The notes beneath the pieces are model-generated. The model was not told the DNA's origin, ran no database searches, and saw only the letters and a program-made list of their open reading frames with translations. From NCBI GenBank assembly GCA_037444165.1, contig JBBIMX010000023.1, positions 1-34,905 of the forward strand: 34,905 nucleotides of DNA. Direction: 5' to 3'. The DNA comes from CALIBK01 sp037444165. Its GTDB lineage: Bacteria; Desulfobacterota; BSN033; UBA1163. The position numbers were made by a program, and so were the translations under genes. Below, in pieces: positions 26,201-33,105 of this stretch (position 1 is the first letter of the stretch; every line of letters starts with the position of its first letter).

Positions 26201-26599
26201 TTTAAATAGTTTACGATCTTCCCCCTTCTTGATGGCTTCATATTTAGCACCAATCATCTGAACACCGTACTGATCAAGGACCCCGGATTCATAAAGGGCT
26301 ACGGCCACATTGAGGCCGGTCTGTCCTCCTAATGTGGGCAGGAGAGCATCAGGCCTTTCCCGTTCAATGATCTTAGTGACGACTTCTGGAGTGATAGGTT
26401 CGATGTAGGTTCGATCGGACATCTCAGGGTCTGTCATAATCGTAGCCGGATTCGAGTTCACCAGGACCACTTCAAACCCTTCCTCTTTTAAAGCCTTACA
26501 GGCCTGAGTCCCAGAATAGTCGAATTCACAGGCCTGGCTGATCACAATGGGTCCGGAGCCTATGATTAGAATCTTCTTGATGTCGGTTCGTTTAGGCAT
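23279..26599 (-). CDS. carB: Carbamoyl phosphate synthetase large subunit
   Basis: 1106 residues, slightly longer than the usual 1070-1080. Two homologous ATP-grasp halves are visible: the first starts IKKILIIGSGPIVISQACEFDYSG, the second KKIMILGGGPNRIGQGIEFDYC near residue 560. Each half has the NPRxSR metal-binding motif (EMNPRVSRSS and EVNPRASRT). The C-terminal allosteric domain (about 945 onward) has the MGS-like fold with LSVMNKDKRPIV and VINTPSGKKPKAD. It makes carbamoyl phosphate for arginine and pyrimidines. It overlaps carA by 8 bp. No other pyr or arg gene is present. Confidence 0.96.
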   Translation of the reverse strand: MPKRTDIKKILIIGSGPIVISQACEFDYSGTQACKALKEEGFEVVLVNSNPATIMTDPEMSDRTYIEPITPEVVTKIIERERPDALLPTLGGQTGLNVAVALYESGVLDQYGVQMIGAKYEAIKKGEDRKLFKEAMKRAGIDLPKSGFAYSLSEAIDVAKEIGFPLVIRPSFTLGGTGGGIAYNIKEFEEMAARGLEQSMIGEILIEESVMGWKEYELEVMRDRKDNVVIICSIENLDPMGIHTGDSITVAPAQTLTDKEYQRMRDAAIRAIREIGVETGGSNIQFAVRPEDGRMVIIEMNPRVSRSSALASKATGFPIAKIAAKLAIGFTLDEIPNDITRKTPASFEPTIDYCVVKIPRFTFEKFPGVDPTLTISMKSVGETMAIGRTFKEALQKGLRSLEIKRYGLGGDGRDILPYPEEIGENPHRDKILEKIKKRLSIPNAERIFYIRDAFLWGMKLEEIFELTRIDPWFLKNIEEIVQLEQEIRSHGPKVKDLGLWRGSRSLQQVQLPTPLLRKAKEFGFSDIQLAHLLGLDEISIRKMRMEKGILPTYKLVDTCGAEFEAYTPYYYSTYELENEAKPSSKKKIMILGGGPNRIGQGIEFDYCCVHASFALKELGYETIMVNSNPETVSTDYDTSDKLYFEPLTLEDVLHIVDLEKPDGIIVQFGGQTPLNLAIPLEKMGAKIIGTSPENIDRAEDRKRFQALLKKLGLTQPPNGTATSIEEAKRVAEEIGYPVLVRPSYVLGGRAMEIVYDDPSLEEFVKRAVEASSEHPILIDKFLEDAIEIDVDAVADGNRCILAGIMEHIEEAGIHSGDSACVTPPYSLTDEQIEQLKQNTYALAKELQVVGLMNVQYAIKNDIIYVLEVNPRASRTIPFISKATGIPWAKVAAKVMVGKTLSELGIDREVEIRHIAVKESVFPFNRFYGIDTILGPEMKSTGEVMGIDTDFGVAYAKSQIGAGAQIPTRGRVFLSVMNKDKRPIVFVAKKLVDLGFELVATKGTAKVLMNNGLPVETVFKVGEGRPNIVDRMKNGEIQLVINTPSGKKPKADEVAIRSQAAAHNIPCVTTLSGAEAVVNGIESLLKKGMSVRSIQEFHQEAHQRISL

Positions 26600-27737
26600 G
26601 GGAGTAATGCTTCATCATCTTTATAAATTCTTCAAATAGGTATTGGGTATCATGAGGTCCGGGAGAGGCCTCTGGGTGATATTGGACCGAGAAGATTGGC
26701 AATTTTTTATGTCTCATCCCTTCAAGGGTCTGGTCATTGAGATTGATCTGGGTGAGTTCAACTTCCTTAGGATCTAAACTTTCAAGATCAACACAGAAGC
26801 CATGATTTTGCGAAGTAATCATCACTCTTCCCGTTCGAAGATCTTTAACAGGTTGATTGGCTCCACGATGACCAAATTTAAGTTTAAAAGTTTTTCCCCC
26901 TAAAGCTAACCCTAATAATTGATGGCCAAGGCAGATTCCGAAAATGGGTTTCTGGTCCAGGAGCTCCTTGACCGTTTCAATAGCATAGGGTACTCCCTCT
27001 GGATCTCCAGGTCCATTGGAGAGAAGGATTCCATCAGGTTGATAAGAAAGGATCAGCTCCGTTTTTGAGGAGGCTGGGACGACAATGACCTCACAGCCTA
27101 ACTGTCGAAGGGATCTAAGAATATTGTATTTAACTCCAAAATCCATCACCACCACCCTCATCTGTCTCTCAAGGGGAGATGGAGGAGGGGAGGGGAGGGA
27201 AAATTCTGAAAGGAGGCCTTCCTTCCACTCATAGGGAGTATCACAGGTGACCTCCTGGACTAAATCTCTACCGATGAGTCCCGGAGAAGCTTTTGCTTTT
27301 TCAATCAGCCGATTTCGATCCTGGTCTTCCGTGGAGAGGATCGCCTTCATCGCCCCTTTCTCGCGGATATGTTTAGTAAGGGCTCGAGTATCCATTCCCT
27401 CCACTCCCATCACACGATGGGCGACCAAGTATTCGGATAAGGAACATTCCCCCCGCCAGTTGCTAAAAAGGGAGCTATTCTCCTTGATAATAAATCCTTC
27501 CACCTTAGGAGTTTGAGATTCAATATCTTCTTTATTAATCCCATAGTTTCCGATAAGGGGATAAGTCATAATGACGATCTGACCTTTATAGGAAGGATCT
27601 GTCAGGATTTCTTGGTACCCTGTCATACTCGTATTAAAGACAAGTTCTCCTGTCTTTTCTCCAGGGAATCCAAAAGATTTCCCTTCGAATACGGTTCCAT
27701 CTTCCAGGGCAAGAATGGCTGTGGGTTGAGATTTCAT
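26592..27737 (-). CDS. carA: Carbamoyl phosphate synthetase small subunit
   Basis: 381 residues, full length. The N-terminal domain begins AILALEDGTVFEGKSFG, with the MTGYQEILTDPSY segment near 38-50. The class-I amidotransferase domain has nucleophile Cys in FGICLGHQLLGLALGG and the His-Glu pair in QYHPEASPGPHDT. It hydrolyses glutamine and passes ammonia to CarB. It is the first gene of carA-carB. Its leader carries a strong terminator hairpin between promoter and gene, so expression is probably attenuated. Confidence 0.96.
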   Translation of the reverse strand: MKSQPTAILALEDGTVFEGKSFGFPGEKTGELVFNTSMTGYQEILTDPSYKGQIVIMTYPLIGNYGINKEDIESQTPKVEGFIIKENSSLFSNWRGECSLSEYLVAHRVMGVEGMDTRALTKHIREKGAMKAILSTEDQDRNRLIEKAKASPGLIGRDLVQEVTCDTPYEWKEGLLSEFSLPSPPPSPLERQMRVVVMDFGVKYNILRSLRQLGCEVIVVPASSKTELILSYQPDGILLSNGPGDPEGVPYAIETVKELLDQKPIFGICLGHQLLGLALGGKTFKLKFGHRGANQPVKDLRTGRVMITSQNHGFCVDLESLDPKEVELTQINLNDQTLEGMRHKKLPIFSVQYHPEASPGPHDTQYLFEEFIKMMKHYSHA

Positions 27738-27778
27738 CTTTATTTTAAATAAAGGGTCCGGATTTCAAATCTCCCCAT

Positions 27779-27818
27779 AAAAAAAAGACCCCCGATCCTT
27801 TTAAGGATCGAGGGTCTT
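27779..27818 (-). terminator. Intrinsic terminator in the carA leader (attenuator candidate)
   Basis: On the - strand a 13-bp stem, AGACCCTCGATCC / GGATCGGGGGTCT, with one G-U pair and a TTAAAA loop, followed by an eight-T run. It lies between the candidate carA promoter and the carA ATG, so it should attenuate carA. It could also end transcripts coming from glnD. No AxxGxx hexaloop, PyrR-type loop or leader peptide rich in Arg was found upstream of it. Confidence 0.75.
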
Positions 27819-27866
27819 CCAAATGGAATATCCAAGTTTTACCATAGACTTTTACAATTTATTTTA

Positions 27867-27895
27867 TAATTACCATACCGATTTCTTTTTGTCAA
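27867..27895 (-). promoter_or_regulatory. Candidate promoter of carA-carB
   Basis: TTGACA (27890-27895, - strand), 17 nt, TAATTA (27867-27872). The -35 is perfect, the -10 is weak and sits in an A/T-rich run with other possible -10 boxes. The distance to the carA start is about 125 nt, which contains the leader terminator. Confidence 0.4.
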
Positions 27896-27906
27896 GAATT
27901 GGAAAG

Positions 27907-28025
27907 GAGAGTTCTGAAAAAGTATTTAAAACGAGTTTTACAGACTGGGGAGGTGGGGTGGAGAGGCATTCGAAGGGTTTGGAACCCTACCTCCCCAGTC
28001 TTTCTATGACTTTTTCAGAGGTCTC
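27907..28025. repeat. Nested palindrome, 119 bp (MITE-like)
   Basis: Outer arms of 17 bp (27907-27923 and 28009-28025) match at 15 positions, including a perfect 11 bp TCTGAAAAAGT / ACTTTTTCAGA. Inside are perfect 13-bp arms AGACTGGGGAGGT / ACCTCCCCAGTCT (27942-27954, 27989-28001) and a 6-bp inner stem AGGGTT / AACCCT. The whole could fold as one long hairpin. It carries no gene. This size and symmetry suit a non-autonomous mobile element or REP-like sequence. It accounts for much of the 367-bp gap between carA and glnD, together with the carA promoter and terminator and the dispersed element copy 3. Confidence 0.7.
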
Positions 28026-28035
28026 GAAAGGGCGA

Positions 28036-28089
28036 ATCCAATCCCCACTTTCGGGCTTATCTTTTACCTCTGAATGATGGATTAGGATA
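28036..28089 (+). repeat. Dispersed intergenic element, copy 3
   Basis: The core is at 28053-28073: GGGCTTAT, CTTTT, ACCTCTGA. The flanks ATCCAATCC and GGATTAGGAT are nearly complementary, as in copy 2, although their sequence differs. Similarity to copy 1 continues past the core (GGATTA close by, then GACATTT about 35 nt on), reaching into the last codons of glnD on the other strand. Unlike copies 1 and 2 it points away from carA. Confidence 0.5.
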
Positions 28090-28104
28090 AGAAATTTATT
28101 AGAA

Positions 28105-30501
28105 TTAAGACATTTGGTTAAGGAGGGCTTTTTTAAAATGGTCTATTTTAAACCGATCCGTGATCTTTTCTCCCCATTCGTCTTGTACATAAAAGGTGTC
28201 GATAATTTGATTCCCCAGGGTGGAAACTTTTGCAAAATGGATGTTACATCCGTGATCAGTAAGGGTACGGGTAATCTCATAGAGAATGCTCATCCGATCT
28301 TCTCCGATGACTTCAATGAGGGTATAGAAATTGGAATCTTCGTTGTTAATTTTAACTTCCTTTTTTACTTTGGGGATCACTTTCGGTGTTAATCTGGGAG
28401 GTTCTTTTCTCTTTGAGATCAAATCGTTTAGGGGAATCTTTTTGACAAGGACTCTATGTAAATCTTTTTTGAATCCTTCAAGGCGTCTTTCCATCTCTCC
28501 GGTCAAATCTTCGACCCAAAAAGTATCCAGAGCGATTCCATTCTCCCAGGTATGGATCTGTGCTTCAAGGATGTTGATTCGATTTAAAAACATACAACCC
28601 GTTATTTTGGAAAAGAGCCCGTACTGATCTTTTGTGCAGATCGTCAACTTTCCACGTCTCCCTTGATCGATCACCCATTCCACCTTGAAGGGATGCGTCT
28701 CAATCGATCGGGCCATTTCCATATGATGAACCACTTCTTCTGAAGGATAACAGGAGAGATAACGAAGGGGAAGGAATTCGAAATATTCAGAGGCCTGGGG
28801 AAGAGGATCACATTTTAAAGTAAGCTCGCCAGGAGGACCCTTTTCAAGGAGATGAGAAGTTTTAAGAAAGAGTTCCATCAGAAGGCTATTTTTCCAAGGG
28901 GTCCAGGCCTCTGGTCCTACGGCTCGAATATCTGAAAAAGTTAAAAGGTAAAGCATCTTTAATCGATGTACCTCCTGGATTTGTTTAGCAAAACGTAAAA
29001 TGACCTGCTCATCATGGAGATTTCTTCGAAAAGCGACCTCCAGCATCAATAGATGATGCTGAATTAGAAAACCGATCTCCTCTTGCTCCTCTTTTGAAAG
29101 TCCCATCTGCCGTGCAATCCTCTCTCCTAAAGCAGATCCGATCAAAGAATGATCCCCTTCTCCTCCTTTCCCGATATCATGGAGTAAGGCTGTAAGGAAA
29201 AGGATTTCCAGTTTTTTCCAACTCTTTCATCAGGGTGGTCAGAAGAAGATACTCCTTCTCATAAAACCCATTCTTCAACTTTTCCAACTCCCCTACAGCC
29301 AAAATGGAATGGAGGTCTACCGGATGGATATGATAAAGATCATAATGGACTAATCCTTCTATTTCTGAGAATTCGGGAATATATCGGGATAATATTCCAA
29401 GATGGTGCATTTTTCTAAGGAGAAGGCCGAGATCTTTTCTTCTGTGGAGAAGAGAAAGAAAGATGTGATTCACTTTTTCTGAAGTTCTAAAACGATCGTC
29501 GAGAAAAGGGAGGACCTCGAGGATCGCCTCTTCCAGTCGAAAATCCATGACCACTTTATAAGATTGGCAATATTGAAAGAGGGTCATCAGTTGAGTAGGA
29601 TCTCTTTTTAAAGCCATCGGATGAAGAAGACGAATTTCTCCAAAGGCGATTTCAAAATTCTCATCCATTCTTTTTCGTCGGAAGGATAGGAACGTTTTCT
29701 TGAAAGGGGAGGGCTCCCGGAGGATGTGGTTGAGTAGATCTTGAGCAAAGCTCGCAATCCTCTGGGCAGAGAGGTGATATTGTCTCATCATCTCCTCGAT
29801 CCCCTTCGTCCCATTAGGAAAACCAAGAAGGGGGGCTATTTTTTCCTGAAGCTCAAAAGTGAAATCCTCTTGTTTTCTAACCTCAATCCTCCAATTCCCT
29901 CCTTGACATTAGGCTCCAGAGTGTAGTGAGGATCCTCATATTTTTTGTGACGAAGATGAAGTTCTTGGTTCAGGAACCCGGCAAATGTTTTAATGGTTCG
30001 ATGGAGAATCTTTTTAGAGAGGGAGTCATTTAAATTTCGAAAGAGATCATATTCCCCATCGAGATAACGCCCGTCGATTAAGCTGGTTTTTATATATAAA
30101 TCGGATTGCGCCATCTTGAGGCACTCATGGATCGACCTTGAGCTACAACTCACTTCTAATCCCAGATCCCATAAAGGATAGAGGATTCGTTCAATGAAAG
30201 GAGAGAGCGCCTCGCCTTGGGAATAAGAATGAAGGAGAAGTAAGTCAATATCTGAATAAGGGGCCAATTCTTCCCTTCCATACCCTCCTACCGCCATTAA
30301 ACAGACCGACCCCACCGATTCATGAGCCTGGGCCAATTGAAAGGCTCTTCGAGCGAGATGATCGATCTTGTTTGAATACCCGTGCAGAGCCTCTTCTGGA
30401 GAAATAAGGAAGGTTAGAGATCCGGCGATTCGATTTCGGGTCTGAATCAACTCCTCTTTGGTGATCCCTAATTTATCAAAGGGCGTCTTTCCCCCGTTCA
30501 C
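28105..30501 (-). pseudogene. glnD: glnD (PII uridylyltransferase / uridylyl-removing enzyme), broken by a deletion and a frameshift
   Basis: Three pieces in different frames together make one GlnD. Piece 1 (30501 to about 29890) has the nucleotidyltransferase motif GGYGREELAPYSDIDLL and runs to EPNVKEGIGGLR. There the frame is lost, and the next recognisable residues are RKQEDFTFELQEKIAPLLGF; roughly 50-60 residues that follow GGLR in the family are missing. Piece 2 (to about 29215) continues in another frame until a run of six A (29212-29217); removing one A restores LEILFLTALLHDIGKG, the HD-domain signature. Piece 3 (to 28105) has the rest of the HD domain and two ACT domains, apparently intact. 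It would modify GlnK, encoded immediately upstream with a 26-bp overlap. The first lesion is not a simple base error, so true decay is likelier than sequencing noise. Confidence 0.8.
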
Positions 30502-30814
30502 CTGTTCGAATTCGGATCACCTCCTCCACAGAGGAGACGAAGATCTTTCCGTCTCCGATCTTTCCTGTTCTTGCCACCCATTCAAGATTCTCCACGACTT
30601 GAGAGACCATTTCATCCGCTGTCACGAGTTCGATTTTAACCTTGGGGAGGAAACCAATCTTATATTCGGTTCCCCGATAGACCTCTGTATGGCCTCTCTG
30701 CCGCCCGAAACCTTTCACCTCAGTGATGGTCATTCCTTGAACCCCAATTTTTGTTAAGGCATTCTTCACCTCATCGAGTTTAAAAGGTTTGATAATGGCC
30801 TCAATCTTTTTCAT
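30476..30814 (-). CDS. glnK: PII signal-transduction protein
   Basis: 112 residues, the exact family length. The T-loop reads GFGRQRGHTEVYRGTEYKIG with the uridylylation Tyr at residue 51. The C-terminal ATP/2-oxoglutarate segment TGKIGDGKIFV is present at about 83-93. It binds ADP/ATP and 2-oxoglutarate and blocks AmtB when ammonium is high. It lies 63 bp after amtB in the same operon, so it is named glnK. The modifying enzyme gene glnD, next in the operon, is broken, although the target Tyr is kept. Confidence 0.95.
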   Translation of the reverse strand: MKKIEAIIKPFKLDEVKNALTKIGVQGMTITEVKGFGRQRGHTEVYRGTEYKIGFLPKVKIELVTADEMVSQVVENLEWVARTGKIGDGKIFVSSVEEVIRIRTGERGKDAL

Positions 30815-30877
30815 TGACCCTCCCCTCTATTCATTCTCTCATCTCCTTTTGGATAAATGAGAGGGTAAGGATTCATT

Positions 30878-32104
30878 TTAGAATGAATACCCTGATTCCC
30901 CATGTTGAGTGAGATCAAGACCCGTGATTTCATGCTCTTCACTGACCCTCACTCCCATTGTCCAATCAAGAATTTTTAATAGGAGGTAGGTTACAATAAA
31001 AGAGTAGACCCATGCGGATAGAATACTCAGGCCCTGAATGGCAAGGAGAGTTGGATTGCCGAAGAGAAGACCGTCACTTCCAGCAGAATTGATGGCCTTC
31101 GAGGCAAAAAGACCTGTTGCCAAGGCCCCCCAGGTTCCTCCCACTCCATGAACTCCCACCACGTCTAATGAATCATCGTATCCGAGCCCCGTTTTGGCGT
31201 TTATTGCAAAATAACATAAGATTCCTGCCCCAAGGCCAATAAGGAGGGCTGAGAGAGGACCTACAAAGCCGGATGCAGGAGTGATCGCAACTAATCCTGC
31301 TACTGCCCCAGAGATAGCTCCGAGGACAGTAGGGTTGCCGCGGTAAACCCACTCTGTCATCATCCATGACAACGCAGCCGCAGCCGTAGAGATATGGGTG
31401 ACCACAAAGGCTTGTGTGGCTAATGACCCGGAGCCGAGGGCACTTCCTCCATTAAACCCAAACCATCCAAACCAGAGGAGGGCTCCACCCATACAGGTCA
31501 TTGTAAGGTTATGAGGAGGCATGGGGTTTTCTCCATATCCCTTCCTTTTTCCAACGACTAAGGCTGCGGCTAAAGCCGCAACCCCCGAACTGATGTGAAC
31601 GACCAATCCACCTGCAAAATCCAGGGCTCCTAAATTTCTCATCCACCCACCCATCCCCCAGACCCAATGAGCCAGGGGATCATACACAAAAGTAGCCCAA
31701 AGAATAAGAAAGACGAGATAGGTTTTAAATTTAAATCGTTCCGCAAAGGCCCCTGTGATCAGAGCGGGAGTAATGATGGCAAACATCATCTGAAAGATCA
31801 TAAAGGCTTGATGAGGAATAGTAGGACAGTAATCTGGATGAGGCTCAAGCCCCACCCCTCTTAGCCCAATCCAATCCAGACCTCCGATGATCCCTCCGAT
31901 ATCAGGTCCAAAGGCAAGGCTATAGCCATAGAGTACCCATTGAAGGGTGATGACACCTAAGGCAATAAAGCTCTGCATCATTGTTCCTAAAACATTCTTA
32001 CTTCGAACCATTCCGGCGTAAAAAAGGGCTAATCCAGGGGTCATCAACATGACCAGGGCAGAAGAGATGAGCATCCAAGTCGTATCACCTGTATCAATCT
32101 TCAT
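30878..32104 (-). CDS. amtB: Ammonium transporter
   Basis: 408 residues, about eleven membrane segments. Amt family motifs include FYAGMVRSKNVL near 28, DFAGGLVVHISSG near 162-174, and GGALLWFGWFGFNGGS. The pore twin histidines are probably those of VVHISSG and VGVHGVGGTWGA. No clear cleaved signal peptide is seen. It overlaps the stop of the upstream amidotransferase gene by 4 bp and precedes glnK. The operon is driven from a sigma-54 promoter, which fits expression under nitrogen limitation. Confidence 0.95.
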   Translation of the reverse strand: MKIDTGDTTWMLISSALVMLMTPGLALFYAGMVRSKNVLGTMMQSFIALGVITLQWVLYGYSLAFGPDIGGIIGGLDWIGLRGVGLEPHPDYCPTIPHQAFMIFQMMFAIITPALITGAFAERFKFKTYLVFLILWATFVYDPLAHWVWGMGGWMRNLGALDFAGGLVVHISSGVAALAAALVVGKRKGYGENPMPPHNLTMTCMGGALLWFGWFGFNGGSALGSGSLATQAFVVTHISTAAAALSWMMTEWVYRGNPTVLGAISGAVAGLVAITPASGFVGPLSALLIGLGAGILCYFAINAKTGLGYDDSLDVVGVHGVGGTWGALATGLFASKAINSAGSDGLLFGNPTLLAIQGLSILSAWVYSFIVTYLLLKILDWTMGVRVSEEHEITGLDLTQHGESGYSF

Positions 32105-32850
32105 TTTGATCCTCCTATTGATGTCGGTTTGGTCCGCATGGAATTTGAGGTTTTCATCCTTAGAAATTTTTCAAAAAATTTCAGGCTTCTTCTGGTGTAA
32201 GTTTCGATATGGATTTCCGTTTCGGTGAGGAGTTGGGATTTCGAAGGATGGGTTTGAGGCTCTCTATGAAAATCATCTTCATAGGTTTCCAACCATTCTC
32301 TGATCATTTCTTCAGTGATCTCAAGATGAAACTGGAGAGCATATGCCTTTTTCCCATAAATGAAGGCTTGATGAGGAATGAGGGATGAGGTGGCAAGGAG
32401 TTTTGCTCCTTGAGGAAGTTCAAATGTGTCTTCATGCCATTGAAATACTGGAAAATTCTTTGGGAAATGGGAGAAAAGGGTATCCTGAATCCCCTCGTCT
32501 GTTAATTCGACTTCTGACCATCCAATCTCTTTTATAGGACCCTTAAATACCTTGACCCCAAGGGTCTTAGCTATAAGTTGGGCTCCAAGACAGATTCCTA
32601 AAACCGCTTTTCCTTTTTGTATCGCTTCTTTGATAAGAAGGCCTTCTTTTTTTAAGAAGGGGTAACGGTCCTCCTCATAGACATTCATTGGGCCTCCTAA
32701 AATGATGAGATGGCTGAAATGATCAATCTTAGGAATACAGGAAGAGGTTTCAATACTTAGAATCTCATAAGGAGTCTTTATGCCATTTAATACATATTCA
32801 ATTATTCCGGGACCTTCAACCTCAATATGTTTGATAATAAGAACGCTCAT
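32101..32850 (-). CDS. Class-I glutamine amidotransferase domain protein (GMP synthase-like), unassigned
   Basis: 249 residues. The glutaminase fold is complete: LIILGGPMNVYEED near 48-61, nucleophile Cys87 in GICLGAQLIA, and the His-Glu pair in ALQFHLEITEEM. After that comes a 50-residue tail without a partner domain, so it is not GuaA, CarA or HisH. Relatives are annotated as GMP synthase-like amidotransferases, some acting as gamma-glutamyl hydrolases. It is the first gene of the sigma-54 operon with amtB and glnK (ATGA overlap with amtB). A role in glutamine or gamma-glutamyl compound scavenging during nitrogen shortage is inference only. Confidence 0.8.
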   Translation of the reverse strand: MSVLIIKHIEVEGPGIIEYVLNGIKTPYEILSIETSSCIPKIDHFSHLIILGGPMNVYEEDRYPFLKKEGLLIKEAIQKGKAVLGICLGAQLIAKTLGVKVFKGPIKEIGWSEVELTDEGIQDTLFSHFPKNFPVFQWHEDTFELPQGAKLLATSSLIPHQAFIYGKKAYALQFHLEITEEMIREWLETYEDDFHREPQTHPSKSQLLTETEIHIETYTRRSLKFFEKFLRMKTSNSMRTKPTSIGGSK

Positions 32851-32881
32851 TTTTTAAATTTGCCTTTTGGATTTAATGATC

Positions 32882-32897
32882 AGCAATCTCTATACCA
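32882..32897 (-). promoter_or_regulatory. Sigma-54 promoter of the amidotransferase-amtB-glnK operon
   Basis: On the - strand TGGTATAGAGATTGCT, GG and GC separated by 10 nt. The predicted start near 32870 gives a leader of about 20 nt with AAAAGG before the first ATG, too short for an ANTAR leader. The same tandem upstream repeats as at glnA lie 95 bp away. Confidence 0.8.
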
Positions 32898-32992
32898 AAT
32901 TTATAATGGGGGATAAAAAGAGATGAAAAAGTCAAGATTATTAGAGTGTTAAATTTATCGGTGAGATTTTTACACGGAATACAGGGAGAGAA

Positions 32993-33030
32993 AATTCTGT
33001 TTAAAATTAGGCAAACTGATGGAAATTAGG
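32993..33030 (-). promoter_or_regulatory. Tandem 19-bp repeats: probable enhancer (UAS) of the amtB operon
   Basis: On the - strand CCTAATTTCCATCAGTTTG followed directly by CCTAATTTTAAACAGAATT. The first unit matches the glnA units closely, the second only in its first nine bases. Period, orientation and distance to a sigma-54 promoter are the same as at glnA. Confidence 0.6.
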
Positions 33031-33044
33031 CTTTGGAAATTTTC

Positions 33045-33096
33045 GGTCCGAGAGGGGAGATTCCAAAAATCGGTAATGAAAAATCCCCCTCGGACC
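33045..33096 (-). terminator. Hairpin after the stand-alone glutamate synthase gene
   Basis: Arms GGTCCGAG / CTCGGACC (33045-33052, 33089-33096) extended by a G-run and C-run with one bulge. It starts about 10 nt after the stop of the FMN glutamate synthase gene. There is no long T-run on the - strand side (GAAAATTT), so it is an imperfect terminator or an RNA-end protecting hairpin. Confidence 0.5.
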
Positions 33097-33105
33097 CATT
33101 TCCTA

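Noticed and set aside
27779..27840. Fourth ANTAR leader before carA
   Set aside because: The terminator is present but no pair of six-base loops with A1 and G4 precedes or overlaps it.
29205..29225. Programmed frameshift in glnD at the A6 run
   Set aside because: Possible in isolation, but the separate deletion and frame loss near 29890 makes a functional product unlikely.
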